A stretch of DNA of 64,000 bases from Patellaria atrata CBS 101060. Taxonomy: Eukaryota > Ascomycota > Dothideomycetes > Patellariales > Patellariaceae. A program made the position numbers and the translations under genes. The DNA lies in the NCBI GenBank assembly GCA_010093705.1, contig MU006096.1, positions 332,004 to 396,003 of the forward strand. Reading direction: 5' to 3'. Under the pieces are notes generated by a model. The model worked only from the letters and a program-made list of their open reading frames with translations, was not told the DNA's origin and did no database searches. Shown piece after piece: positions 23,598 through 35,165 of this stretch (positions within the stretch are counted from its first letter, which is position 1; each line of letters begins with the position of its first letter).

Positions 23598-26500
23598 TCA
23601 TTGTGGGGACATAGCTGGAGGACCCTGTGAGAGTGATGTGGGAGGTGGAGCCATTTGAGATGGAGCTGAAGTCGTCTCAAACGCGGAGTCGTTGAAGCCA
23701 TCACTTGACTTAATCTGTCCGTTTAACAAAGGACAAAGCCTGGGAAATCATCAATGTTAGCATATTATTGAAATAGGCTGGTAGTTCCTGCATACTTTTT
23801 GTTGGTCTTGATATGGCCTGCTCGACCGCAAGCCGCGCATTTACGCTGTGTACCCCCAGCCCCCTTTGATGGACCTGCCCCGGGAGAGCCAGCATCTCCG
23901 GGAGAGGCGGCTAAGCCCATCGTAGCCTTAGCTTTCTCACGAACCATACGACGATCTTTATTGCGAGAGAGACGTTGGAGCTCGCCCTCGAGATGTTTCT
24001 TGAGCTTTTCGTCGACAGCGGCGTTACCCGTCGGTTGCATTTTATCAATACTATAAATCGTTAGTAGCTAATCACGTGAAACGTTAAAGGGAAACTAACT
24101 CGATGTTCTGGATCTCAATAGCTCGACGCCGCTTGATATACTCCCGAATAACGTTCTGATCTTGAACCACCTCTTCAACAACTTCTTCCTTGCCATACTT
24201 GTTGATTATTGTCCGTGTGATTTTGAGGACTTTGCCTTTCGATTGACTAGAGGTACTGTACCTGCTCATTTGGCTGGCATCATCATCGCGACGGTGGTGT
24301 GCAAAAGGATTGCCTAATTCAGACCTAGGGGTTTGTCCCAATGGAGGTTGAGGAGCAGCCTCCTGTTCGTCAACATCTGGTTCAACATCTTCGTGCTCTA
24401 CAGTAGATACAAGACTTTGTTTCTGGGCATCCCAAATCTTATCTATCGCTTCTTCGTAGGCCTTTTGCTGCTTAGCAACATTATAGCTGTGACCACCAAG
24501 TTCCTTCAAACGTTTCGCATCCAACTTATCTTCTACACTTTCCCCGATCGCCTTGAAGCCGCCCTTCATTGAGGTTTTGATGAAACTGAACGCCTCACCG
24601 CGTCCAGACGGATCTCCTTCGCCGTGAAGTTGTAGCATAGCCTTACTTTGACAAGCGTTTAGAAAGTTCTTCGTGGTATTCCATGGTGCGAGTTGCTGAT
24701 CAAGGCTCTCGCCCTCTTTTTCTTCTTCATCTTCATCCCCCATTTCATCCGCCGCACGGTTATACCCAGCATCGGCTAGCTGGCGTTCGCCAACCTGCAT
24801 TGAGTCAAGCAAACAGATGTCCTCTGGTTTGATCCAAGTCCGCATAGTATCCTCGTCAGGAATCACGTCACCTCTCCGCGGTACCCAAGATGAAGTTTCT
24901 TTGTCGTAATTCATGAACTCTCGCATTTTGCCACGGTTGCTGGAAATATCACTGCCGAGAATGTGTGATTTAATCATCTCATTGCTTAGCAATGCTCCAC
25001 GCTTGTTGTCTCGTTGGTTCTTCCTATACATACGATAGGATAACATTTTCAATCGCTTCTTTTGAGCTTCCGTGGTCTTCCGTGAGTGTATCCCAGGCAC
25101 CTCCGTCGAAGGAAATTCCTGACCGACGACGTACATCTGATCGATATTCCGGAGGTACCACGAGGTCCCATGGACTCCAGTAACGCTCTTTCCCACCAAA
25201 AAGTCGGTACTCTTGACATTGTGACTGAATACAGGTGCCCTATACATGCCATTTTGTAGAGTTGGAACAGTCTCTCCAGATTCCACCTTGCCGAAGATTG
25301 AAAAGGGACTTTTATCCTGAGGGAGAAGAACCTGTCCCTCTCCAAAGTCCGGTTTAGGTCGGTAATTGTCGTTAGGATCTTTTCGACGGTAGTAGTGGAT
25401 TAATCGATTGCCCATGCCGAAGTTCGATAACATTGTTGGATATTCTTCCGAGTATTCGAATAGCACGGCCGATGAATTATCGGCTAATGTGAGATCCTTT
25501 GCCTTTGCGAACAGATCCTGCGTTGATTTGCCTTTCCTTTCTTTTTTCTTCATTTGACCAAGTTTATTGAAGGTAATCCTTTCGTTCTGGCCGAAGTTGA
25601 AAGCGGGACGGTGGAAGGACCGTGCTTCTCGAGGGTTGAGCTGCACCTTATAGAATGGGTACTGAAGTTTGATAGCTGGAAGACTGTGTTCAACGGAAAG
25701 GCTGCCTAGCGTGCTCCGAACTTTGTGTTGGTGATTTTCCTTAAGAGCATCATAGGCGTCATCATTAGAGATGTTAAACCTCTTCAAAAGGCTTTTACTT
25801 ATTCCCTTAGTAGCATCTTTTTTGAAGTCTCCTACTGCTTTCTTGGACTGGCTTTGAACGGTATTCGGTTGTTGCTCATCAAGAAGTAGGTACGGATCGT
25901 TGAGGTCGAGTCTAACCTTGCGCGCAAGCTGAGCCGTAGTCTCTTCAGGATCATCGAACGATGGCCATTCGTCGGGATATATCGATATAGGGAAGGGTGT
26001 TCCGATACCATCGAAAGCTTTGCGCTTCTTAAGAGGAGGAACATCGGTATTCCAGTATTCATTTCCAAGGCGGTCAGTATGAATATCATTAAGTTGAATG
26101 ATATCCTCATTCCCTTTCGTTTCAATAGCATCGATATCCCAGTCGGCGCAAATAATCTGAAGGTCTCGAAAGGTGAAACCATGCACCTTCTCCTCATCAT
26201 TGTCGATATCGATCTCCATTTCCTCCTCACTGCTTTTTGAGCCCGATTCATCCTCACTAATCACCACGATACCCGATTGTCCGTGCTGGCGTTTTCGTTT
26301 GTTCAAAGCTACAGGGGCAGAGAGTTTTGTGAAAAGCTTATCCTGCTCTTGCTGTAACTCTAGATCTATCTTTGTCGGTTGTATAGGTCTTGGTGGCTTG
26401 AATGGGGTCCTGGGAATGTAGAAGGCGCGTTTACCTGGGAGAAGTCGATGGAGATTGACCCTCTTATCCTTTTCGAACTGGGGCCACAATGCCGCAAAGA

Positions 26501-27179
26501 CTTCTGCGTCCGTCTCTGGTGCTTGAGGAAGTTCCACAACCTCGCCACGATCCCTGCGTTCCATATTTGACCTAGCCGTTTGGAACAACCGTGTCTGTTC
26601 ATCCCAATCCTCGAGATCCTTTGATGTCCAACCTTTCTCAACATCACGAACTGGCACGGAGTTTGTTACCTCTGGAGTAGGAGACGCAGTGCGAACGCTA
26701 GGCAATGTAATTTTTTCGACAGGTGATGGTTTCTCGCCCGGGAGGCTAAGCCGTGTGATCGGTGGAAGCTGAAGGTTTCCGGAACTTGGTTGAAGGACGT
26801 TCGGGGCTTCCTGCTCCTCGAAAGCAGGTGGGGGTGCGTCATCCTCATCATCGCCGAATAAGTCGTCAAGCCGGTCGTCTTCTACTGCGTCGTCCTGTAA
26901 GTCTGAGAATGTTCCCCCACTAGCCTTGTTCCCATTCGCGCCGTCATCATCGCTCATATCCACATCTTCCTCTTCTGGTAGATCATCATCGCTGATGTCC
27001 ATATAGTCTATAGCGCCTGCGTCCTTTTCTCCTATCTCCAGATCCCGACCAAAGACAGCGGTGCCGCCATCTTCGCCCGTGATGTCCGCATTCAAAAGGT
27101 TCTGGATGAGCGTGTCGTCGTCTTGTTCCGGTTCATCTTGAGGTCTTGGGGAATCCATATTCTCCACTGCATGAGGCAT
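23598..27179 (-). CDS. TAF1: TFIID subunit 1 (TAF1)
   Basis: Three exons, complement of 27179-24100, 24050-23796 and 23739-23598, with introns of 49 and 56 bp; 1158 residues. TAF1 is the scaffold subunit of TFIID and binds TBP and promoter DNA for RNA polymerase II initiation. The first 120 residues are acidic and hold a TAND-like start (DTLIQNLLNADITG), which in the family contacts TBP. The central conserved domain is clear from about residue 460: LLKRFNISNDDAYDALKEN, STLGSLSVEHSLPAIKLQYP, ARSFHRPAF, LFEYSEEYP, NRLIHYYRR and the YLRNIDQMYVVGQEFP segment. The C-terminal CAACGRAGHIKTNKKLCP zinc knuckle (C-x2-C-x4-H-x7-C) is split by the second intron, so that splice is required for the motif. 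Bromodomains are absent, as in other fungi. An alternative start is the Met of MDSP eight codons in. Confidence 0.95.
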
Positions 27180-27692
27180 GGTTGAAGCTGATATTCGAAG
27201 ATAATTTGAGTAAAGTCTGAAGATATACGAGGGTGTTGGCTACGCCGCGCCGCTTTCCTTTGTCGGTGACGGTTGAAGGCAACCACAGAAAAGAAGCAGC
27301 GCAAGTGCAGCCACTCGCGAGGTACTTAGATAGAGGTTCTGTCTAGTCCTACGAGTTTACGTGAGAATATGTAACCTTCCCTTGGTTGGACCTGTCGAAG
27401 GCTGGTTGTCGAAGACTCCAAGCTTTCTCTCGAATGTGTGAGATGTAAGAACGATGGAGGTTGACGCGGGTAAGGCGAATATCAAGTCTTGGCATTACTG
27501 GAGTTTCTTGGCACATTGTCTACATCCCTTGATCTGAGCATTCAAGACAATAGGGAAACAAACATAACCACACGTTGATCTTCTATTTTATATCACTATC
27601 AACTTTTTTGATTCCCGTCTAATGTCAATAGGATGCTCTATACGTCAGAACCCGTTGGTTAAGGCTTAATTCATCTAACCTAGAAATACCTA
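27180..27692. other. Intergenic between TAF1 and TGS1
   Basis: About 510 bp holding the TAF1 promoter and the TGS1 3' flank. No gene or repeat seen. Confidence 0.6.
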
Positions 27693-28687
27693 CTACGTTA
27701 AGGAACCTGTTGTAGGTAGTGGCTGGTGCAGTGGAAAGCCGTCTTCACACCTTTCCGTCGAGGACTCGGGTCGAAGATTGCCGTAAAAGACGCACAATGC
27801 CTGCGAGGAATTAATTGTGTCTATAGACGGTGCAGGATACTATGGCTTACCTTACTAGCCCCTTTCATACAATAATGCCTTACATGTACCTGTTCTCCAG
27901 TCGGTACGTACTTAGAGATTTGGTTTAGATTCGAGGTCCGCGGAAGATACATGACGATCTCTTTGGTGATCCTAGAGAATGGCATGTACAAATCATCGAG
28001 TCCATACGGTTCCATGCTGTTTAGGTCAAAGACCTGGTCCGCCTTGTAATCCGGCCCTAGAAACGTATGAGTCGCTTTGCATCAAGGGAAGAGCACAATG
28101 AAACTTACCTCCCCATGGCGGACTGGCAAAAATAACTGCATCCTTTCCCTGTGCTTTGAAACGTGCTTTGATAACTTCAAAGCAGTCACCTTCAATCCAG
28201 AAGATCTTTTTAGCAACACCATACACCTCAGCGTTACGTTTAGCGCATTTCAGCACATCGGGATCCTTTTCGATTCCAAACACACGTTCCCATCGACCTG
28301 ATAAAGCGAAAGCAATCGTATTGCCGCCTGCTCCCGCAAATGCGTCGATGATAATGGTCTTGTTAGATGGTGCTAGTGATACAACGTCTTGCGCAACCTG
28401 ACTGTTCATGATTAGGCTTTTACTGTGTGAAAGTGTTCATAGTGCTTACTTTGCTACAAATTCTGGAGTTATGCCAAACCATGCATTATCCGTCAACAAG
28501 ATGCCCTCGTCATACTTCGAGAATATCTGATGTCTCTGCTCCCAATACCTAAGAGAAATTTATTATATGGCTTGTATTTTGAGATATTAGGAATTAAATA
28601 CTTTTGTATATTCGGAGGGACTTGGCTTCGATGACTATAGTGAAATTGTCTTTTGCTGGTAAGCTCTTCTTCTGCTAAAGGTTGCAT
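27693..28687 (-). CDS. TGS1: Trimethylguanosine synthase (RNA cap guanine-N2 methyltransferase)
   Basis: Five exons: complement of 28687-28602, 28548-28450, 28401-28109, 28056-27851 and 27800-27693; introns 48-53 bp; 263 residues, close to yeast Tgs1. It converts the m7G cap of snRNAs and snoRNAs to the trimethylated cap, in the nucleus/nucleolus. Visible motifs: IQKYWEQRHQIFSKYDEGI at residues 27-45, NAWFGITPE, the S-adenosylmethionine-binding DAFAGAGGNTI (residues 81-91), GIEKDP as the acidic loop, and the SPPWGGP catalytic loop at 155-161 with the base-stacking Trp158. The C-terminal HYCMKGASKALCVFYGNL block is rebuilt by the last intron, which removes an in-frame continuation ending at 27821. 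The tail after this block is short and unrelated to the family. Divergent from the GRASP gene with 224 bp between start codons. Confidence 0.95.
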
Positions 28688-28911
28688 ATCAACCTATCCC
28701 CGAAAAAATTGAAACACAAGAGATTGGCTATTTGGCTTGAGAGTGTTCGCGACCAAATAAGGTATCCGTACCCTAGAACTGACGTGAGCCTTGCAGTAAG
28801 GCGGATTATCTCGCTAAAAGCCCCGAATTAAGTAAAGCTTGGGTGCCGACAAGTTAACATCACCCATATTGTTTCACAGTTCACATCAACACAGCAGACT
28901 AGACTCACATT
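28688..28911. promoter_or_regulatory. Divergent promoter of TGS1 and GRH1
   Basis: 224 bp between the two start codons. No consensus site stands out; the arrangement implies a shared nucleosome-free region. Confidence 0.6.
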
Positions 28912-30103
28912 ATGTTTGGAGCTCTAAATAGATTCATATCAAGGCTTGACTCGGACGCACCCGAGCAGAAGTCAGCTACCCAGGGTGCTTACGGCTTCCA
29001 AGTACTGAAAAATACCAATCAAGATCTTGCGATAGAACCATGGTTTGACTTCATAATCGGCATCAATGGACATTCTATAGTATGAATCCTCTCAGAGGCT
29101 ATGACTGTATGATTGTTGTCTAATATGCTTCAGGACAGCCCTGATCCTTCGCTGTTCGCGACGGAGGTGAGGAATAGCGCCGGCTCAACCATAAATTTAG
29201 GGCTATGGAGTGCAAAGGTGCGTCTTCTCAAATTCTGAATTAATATACGATTCGTAACAGATGAATAGGGCCAACGTATTCATGAACTCTACGTGACAGT
29301 CCCTTCAGACCCACCTTCTTTGGGCTTATCATTGCAGTGGGCGCCTCTGGGAAGCACTGAAGATGTGTGGCATATCTTAGATGTGATTCCGAATTCTCCT
29401 GCAGATGTCGCAGGGTTATTACCGTATGGTGACTACGTTATTGGTAGCCCGGAAGGTCTCATGAAAGGGGAGTCTGGGCTTGGAGAGTTGGTTGAGGATG
29501 TAAGTATTCCTCCTATGCAATCCGGATATATTCTATGTGCTCCTTCAAAAGAAACCTCCAACTAACAGTCCCAAGTTCCTTAACCGTCCGCTACGACTTT
29601 TCGTCTACAACCATGAGTACAATGTGGCCCGCATCGTAACCATCATCCCTTCCCGCAATTGGGGCGGTACTGGTGCGCTCGGATGTGTCCTCGGCTTTGG
29701 TGCTCTTCACCGTATTCCCGCACCGCTTGATGAACCTCCGCAAGCCCCAGGAGAGACCCTCTTTGATGCACCTGCGGACGAGAAATCTACTTTCACCAGT
29801 TCCAGCCAAGCAACAACAACTGCAGCAGGATTTTATGCACCTGCAGACTACTTGGTACCGGCTAATATAGAATTTACGCCAACGTCATCCTCCCCCCAGG
29901 CCAGCACGGGACCACCAAAAGTAAAGGCTGGGAAGAAGCAGAGGCATTTTCCGCAGGGAGCAGGCGCAGGGCTTGACGATTTGTTGAGAGAGGGCGAGGA
30001 GAAGAGCAGAGAGGAAGATTATGGTGGTAGGTCAGGAGCGGGGACGCCTTTGCCGCCACCGCCGACTGGAGGACCACCCAAAGCTACGAGTCCAATACCA
30101 TAG
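28912..30103 (+). CDS. GRH1: Golgi reassembly-stacking protein (GRASP) homologue
   Basis: Four exons, 28912-29079, 29134-29217, 29269-29499 and 29576-30103, with introns of 54, 51 and 76 bp; 336 residues. Two PDZ-like GRASP domains are read across the junctions: GAYGFQVLKNTNQDLAIEPW and FDFIIGINGH in the first, then LGLSLQWAPL, DVIPNSPADVAGL and DYVIGSPEGLM in the second, followed by LRLFVYNHEYNVAR and the GCVLGFGALHRIP block that closes the domain. The C-terminus is Pro/Ser-rich and disordered (SPR region). GRASP proteins tether early secretory membranes and in fungi serve ER-Golgi transport and unconventional secretion. The protein starts MFGALNRFISRL, so there is no Gly at position 2 for myristoylation; an amphipathic N-terminal helix, as described for yeast Grh1, is the likely membrane anchor. 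Confidence 0.94.
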
Positions 30104-30175
30104 ATGAGTTATTCATGCAATGTCTAGTTGACTCCTCTTACACACTGAGTATCACACTTTCGTGTTATAAATCAG

Positions 30176-31115
30176 TTATAACTTCGAATTGAATTGTTCT
30201 ACGAGGTCATCTACTTCAGGCGCCTCCACTTCTTCCTTGCTACCCTCCTCAACCCACGCTAGGACTGCGGTTTCACTTTTCCTTCTCGCCCACGGGTGTA
30301 CAATGGTCAGAACACCCTTTCCATGGGTGACCGTCTTTACGGTAGGTTCATTCTTCTTCCGCCTGAACGCTGGTGTCCGCTTTAAGGAACATGTCTGTGA
30401 TAACGAAGCATCGTTCAAGACATTGTGGTCGGCCAACGTTGAGCGGGAGGTTAAGTGACTAAGAGGTTTCGCGACACTCTTCGGCGCAGATTCTTGTGGC
30501 GGACGCGTCTGTAGATTCCGTCCTGGATCTGTTAATGTGTAGACTACTAATAGTTAGCGATATGTCACTACTGAACTTAAACAGGTATGCCGAAAAAATC
30601 CAAAGGAACACCAGGCCTAAGATTAGGTGTGGGAGTACATGTTCGCAAGTTATACAAAACTGCCTCATGCTTGAAATCGCGTATATTAAGAAAAAGAACC
30701 ATGGGCGCGTGAAAACTGCGACGGGACCGGTTTGAAATGTACAGATACGTAGTGCAACAACTAACATATGCCGAGAAGGAAGTGCGCTGTTTACCACTTC
30801 TTCACGTAGACAAATTATCTGGTACGGCCGATCACTATCAAAGTCAAGTGGTGTCTAATCTAAAGCGCCGGCCAAATCCATACGTACATTTCTCGAGAAA
30901 GCAACTCGTTCCCAAACGGAGAATCAGGTACATAGCGAGAGTATCCCTCGTAAAAATAAAAATAAAAATAGCAGTAGCAGCAGTCTACGATTAAGAATGA
31001 TAAACTTACCTTTGCGAGGCTGTTGGTTTTGCATGTTGCGTAGGAGATTTTCAAATAGCCTTGTAGAGAAATTTGATGCAAATTGTGAAGAGAAAGAGGA
31101 AGAGAGTGAAAACAT
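30176..31115 (-). CDS. Tentative small gene of unknown function
   Basis: Best model: complement of 31115-31010 and 30528-30176, 152 residues. The first exon starts MFSLSSSFSSQFASNF and ends at a good GTAAGT donor; the second begins after an ATTAACAG acceptor with a GCTAACTATT branch region and ends with EAPEVDDLVEQFNSKL. The phases agree. The second exon has coding character: a basic TPAFRRKKNEPTVKTV stretch, then KGVLTIVHPWARRKSETAVLAWVEEG. The intron would be 481 bp, about nine times the local norm, so one or more further exons may lie in 30530-31009 (an open stretch SPFGNELLSREM near a GTACGT donor is one candidate). The first exon could also belong to another transcript. I do not recognise the family. 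Its stop lies 72 bp from the convergent GRASP stop. Confidence 0.35.
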
Positions 31116-32608
31116 CACTGTTTAATATCAAACCGGAGACCAGTTAAAAACACAACGAAAGCTAAACCTGCGGTACCTGATGGCTATTATGTTTACAATC
31201 ATCTCAAGGACGGCACCTCCCTCCTGTCATCCCTTCCCGGTACCGTACTTCCATGTATAGTCTATCCAAACCTCAGCTTGACATACTTCATGGCAACATG
31301 ATAATACTACTGCACACAGTGGAATGGAACGAGAACAAATCAACTTACGCACTGAGATCTCTCTTGAGGACAATACTATATGCACTGAAAACATTGTGTG
31401 CGGCTGGTACCTAAACCCCTGATGCTTTCGTGAAATACGGGTGAGGGATAGTAGTCCGGCAGTACATATACATGGGAAAGCACCCGGTGGGAATCTCCCG
31501 GGCTACTCTACTTTAGTGATGTACCATCGCGAGTCCTCACTTAAGACTTCTAGGTTCCGCCCTGTAGTATCATTCGATTGATGTACATCCATGGCCGATC
31601 AGGATGTATGCCCATGCAACGAAACTCAACCCTTATCAAGGCTCGAAAACGCGCATACTTCGGTCCTAGACCATCTGAAGTGGAAACGTATAGTAAAGCT
31701 ATCAGGGCTATGGGAAGGGATATTCACTAGCCTGCGATGAAGTCCAAAGGAGACGCAACAGTTAACTGGTTGATCACCCCGCGCGCTCTTTTTGAAGTTT
31801 GGGCTTGCAATATATGGAAGAGCTACGCTTCAGAAATATGACAGTTTCACTGGATATACCCTGGGTTTGGAAGATGAAGATGACTGACATAAATTTACGA
31901 CTAAGGATACGCGACACAAACGGAAAGTACAGTCATCGAAAATTGGAATTATATAAAATAACAGGTAATTACAGCGAATGGGTCACGCGTAGAGGTTGTC
32001 TCTATAGACGGTGAGGAGAAAACAGCTAATAAGTCTCAGACATGACCGAAGAGAGCCATCGAGGAAGACAATGAACATGGAAGCAGAATGATGAAGGCGC
32101 ATGTAAGTTCAACAGCACGTCTGTAGCCACTATAAGAAGATAAACACGAATGAGTTTAAAAACGAGACAGTGCACCTGACAATCAAGATGGAAAATTGAA
32201 TCTCAAATGATGGGACATCACCTCAGATGCGAAAGAGTATGGACTACGGGTAGGTATAGTATGCATTGAGCCCGGAAAAAGCGCTCGCAACTGGAGGGAC
32301 AAGAGGAAAGTGTGTGGGAGAAAGGTGTGCAGTCTCCAGATCAGCCCAATATGACGCCAAGATGGCTGGATCCAGTTTAGCGTTGATGTTCACCGGGGAC
32401 GTTGGCGAAAAGTTGATCTGGGTGGTCCCCCGAGCATCATAGCTCGCCAATATAAACAGTCCCGCCCCTCCTCCACGCGCGCCTGAGTACCCATCGCCCA
32501 TTCCATCTGTATTTTCAATCCCAACACCAGCCGTCGCATACCCAAGTATAACCCCTCGATTGAAAGTTCATATTCAGATCTATCCGATCGTACTTTTCAA
32601 TATTCAAG
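31116..32608. other. Intergenic, upstream of histone H1
   Basis: About 1.5 kb. The right part, roughly 32450-32608, is pyrimidine-rich and should carry the H1 promoter and 5' leader. No other gene or repeat is supported. Confidence 0.55.
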
Positions 32609-33656
32609 ATGCCTCCCAAGAAGTCCACTACCGCTGCCCCAAAGAAGGCGTCCGGATCTGCCTCGACTCACGGTTCATACATAGGTAAGTTGTCACAATT
32701 ACTACACCATATAAGCGTCGCGGCGCAATAACGATGCTTTTAACTTGGTCGCGAACTCTCACTAACATGTTCCTGTAGATATGATCAAGGAGGCTATCAT
32801 CAGTGTAAGTTTACACCTTTCCGCACGTAGGGTGGCCCATCGGCACCGCCCCATACTCCGTCGTTTTGTTGTCACATACCGGTCACGAAGCTCACACGCC
32901 CAACTCAATACTGTATATCATTGCTAACGCGTCTTTCTCAACGTCCAGCTCAAAGAACGTAATGGTAGCAGGTCAGTTACTCTTCTATTGAGCTCGTTGT
33001 CGCGTACTTCGCGACCACGTCACCTCAGCTCCATAACATATATACTAACATTTCACAGCCGTCAAGCCATCAAAAAGTATATCCAGGCCAACAACAACTT
33101 GAGCGGTACCACGGACGCCGTCTTTGCTTCTCACGTCAACCGCGCCATTGCTTCAGGTGTCAAGAACGGTGATTTCGCCCAACCTAAGGGACCTTCCGGC
33201 CCCGTCAAGCTTGCGAAGAAGGAAGCCAAACCCGTTGCACCCGCAAAGAAAGAGGCCAAACCCGCCGCTGAGAAGAAGGAGAAGGCGCCAGCAAAGGTGG
33301 GATGGCTCCTTATTACTACCCCCATTGCTGTCTCCATACTGACGTCCCATTAGAAGACGACCAAGGCCCCAGCAGCAAAGAAGGCTGCCGCTCCCAAGAA
33401 AGCTGCCGCACCAAAGAAGACCGCAACCAAGGCCGCGAAGCCCAAGGCTAATGCCGGTCGCCCTCGTGCCACCGCTACCAAGGTCGCCGATGCCGTCGAA
33501 GACAAGCCTGTTGTCCTAGGCAAGACCAAGTCCGGCCGCGTCACCAAGAACAAAGCACCCGTTGCCGCCGCAAAGCCAGCTGCGAAGAAGAGGGCTCCGG
33601 CCAAGAAGCCCGCTACGAAGAAGGCAACCCCTAAGAAGGCTGCCGCCGCGTCATAA
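32609..33656 (+). CDS. Linker histone H1
   Basis: Five exons: 32609-32684, 32779-32804, 32949-32971, 33059-33296 and 33354-33656; introns of 94, 144, 87 and 57 bp; 221 residues. Linker histones bind the nucleosome dyad and compact chromatin. The winged-helix globular domain is split among four exons: SYIDMIKEAIIS, LKERNGSSRQAIKKYIQANN, TDAVFASHVNRAIASGVKNGDF and the QPKGPSGPVKLAKK closing strand. The tail is a long Lys/Ala/Pro-rich region with repeated AAPKKA and KKA units and a GRPRAT segment like an AT-hook. Two exons are only 26 and 23 bp; both are needed to rebuild the first two helices and both keep the phase. The start MPPKKSTTAAPKK is typical for fungal H1. No other histone gene is nearby, as expected for H1 in fungi. 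Confidence 0.96.
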
Positions 33657-34190
33657 GTTGTTCATTCTCTTAGATTATGAGTTGTAGCAAATTATGACTT
33701 GGTTTCGCATCGTATCGTTATGAAAGGCGTCCGGCTTGGGGATGGGGCTGGATGGCAGGGTTTGTGGGTTCATGTGTGATATCCTTGGGCATTTTCTCTT
33801 TGTGATGATGGGATGGGCTCCGTCTTAACGCGTCGCTACTTACGCTACTTACCTGACGCTGGCGAGAGATGGATGGCGTTTTGGGCGTTATGAGCGCGAT
33901 GAGAGAAATCTCCGGCTGGGACTTTACTGTAAAGATGTGTGTAGGAGTGATACAAAACACGATCTTAAAACTTCAAGACTTCATATCGTGTGCTTTGTGC
34001 GAGTAATTTGCAAAAGTAATCCCTTATGTGAAGTTCAATTTGTTCAACATACAGGAGAATTTTCCCATACGGGGTTTTGTTTTGAACGCACAGACGTACC
34101 GTACGCGTCTCCCTTCCGTCACGAATCATACGCAGGCCTGCCCACTAACTTAACGACCTCCAATTCTAACACAAACCAAGATACCATACT
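33657..34190. other. Intergenic between convergent genes
   Basis: About 530 bp between the H1 stop and the GH43 stop; both 3' flanks lie here. No gene or repeat seen. Confidence 0.6.
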
Positions 34191-35165
34191 CTACTCCGGC
34201 TTCTCCATGGTGATCTTACCATCCTTATCATAAAAGATCTCCTTGATCTTCACACACCTCAGATGATTCTTTCCACCCGAAAGAGTCGTATCGTGATGGA
34301 ACAAGTACCACTTGCCCTTGAACTCGACAATGCTATGGTGCGTCGTCCACCCCAGCACTGGCTCCAAGATCCTCCCACCATATGTGAATGGGCCCAATGG
34401 GCTATCCCCGATAGCGTATACGAGGTAGTGCGTATCTCCCGTCGAGTATGAGAAGTAGTACTTCCCATTGTACTTATGCATCCATGCAGCCTCAAAGAAG
34501 CGACGGTCATGGTCGTCGGCGGCAATGGCCTCTCCAGACTCATCAAGGATATGCAGTTCGGTAACCTCGGATGCTAACGACCGCATGTCATCGGTGAGTT
34601 TGGCGACGCGTGGGAAGAGTGCCTTGACGGGACCTGAAGGCTCTTGAGGACCGGCCCATTTGGCTTCGAACTTTCCCGGCTCCTGCCAGCACTGCAGCTG
34701 GCCGCCCCAGAGGCCGCCAAAGTACAGGTACGCTTGGCCGTCATCGTCGACAAAGGTCGCTGGGTCAATGCTATAACTGCCGCTGATGGGCTCCGGATCC
34801 GGAGTGAAGGGTCCCTCCGGCTTGTCACTAACGGCGACCCCTATGCGGAAGATGCCTTCCTTGTCGCGAGCAGGGAAGTAGAGGTAGTATTTCCCGTTCT
34901 TGGTGGCGGCGTCGGGTGCCCAGAGCTGCTTGGAGACCCAAGGGATGTCTTCCATCTTGAGGGCCACGCCGTGGTCGGTCACGGGACCACCTACTTCATC
35001 CATGGAGAAGACATGGTAGTCCACCATATCGTACTGATCACCATTGTCATTATCTTCGATGTCAGTTTCTCGGTCGTGTGAGGGGTAGACGTAGAGGCGG
35101 TCATTGAAGACGTGGGCCGAGGGGTCGGCAGTGTAGAGATGCTTGACAATTGGTTCTGAAGACAT
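34191..35165 (-). CDS. Glycoside hydrolase family 43 protein, intracellular
   Basis: Single-exon gene of 324 residues. The five-bladed beta-propeller of GH43 is evident and all three catalytic carboxylates are in place: Asp14 in YTADPSAH (general base), Asp134 in YSIDPATF (pKa modulator) and Glu225 in FFEAAWMHK (general acid). Supporting blades are WAPDAATKNGKYYLYFPA, GPFTPDPEPI, AYLYFGGLWGG and TTHHSIVEFKGKWYLFHHD. GH43 enzymes are mostly beta-xylosidases and alpha-L-arabinofuranosidases; which bond this one cuts cannot be told. There is no signal peptide, so it probably acts in the cytosol on imported oligosaccharides. This single-domain, leaderless form resembles bacterial-type members that are also common in fungi, so old horizontal transfer is possible, but base composition does not stand out. 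No sugar transporter or other hydrolase lies next to it. Confidence 0.92.
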   Translation of the reverse strand: MSSEPIVKHLYTADPSAHVFNDRLYVYPSHDRETDIEDNDNGDQYDMVDYHVFSMDEVGGPVTDHGVALKMEDIPWVSKQLWAPDAATKNGKYYLYFPARDKEGIFRIGVAVSDKPEGPFTPDPEPISGSYSIDPATFVDDDGQAYLYFGGLWGGQLQCWQEPGKFEAKWAGPQEPSGPVKALFPRVAKLTDDMRSLASEVTELHILDESGEAIAADDHDRRFFEAAWMHKYNGKYYFSYSTGDTHYLVYAIGDSPLGPFTYGGRILEPVLGWTTHHSIVEFKGKWYLFHHDTTLSGGKNHLRCVKIKEIFYDKDGKITMEKPE

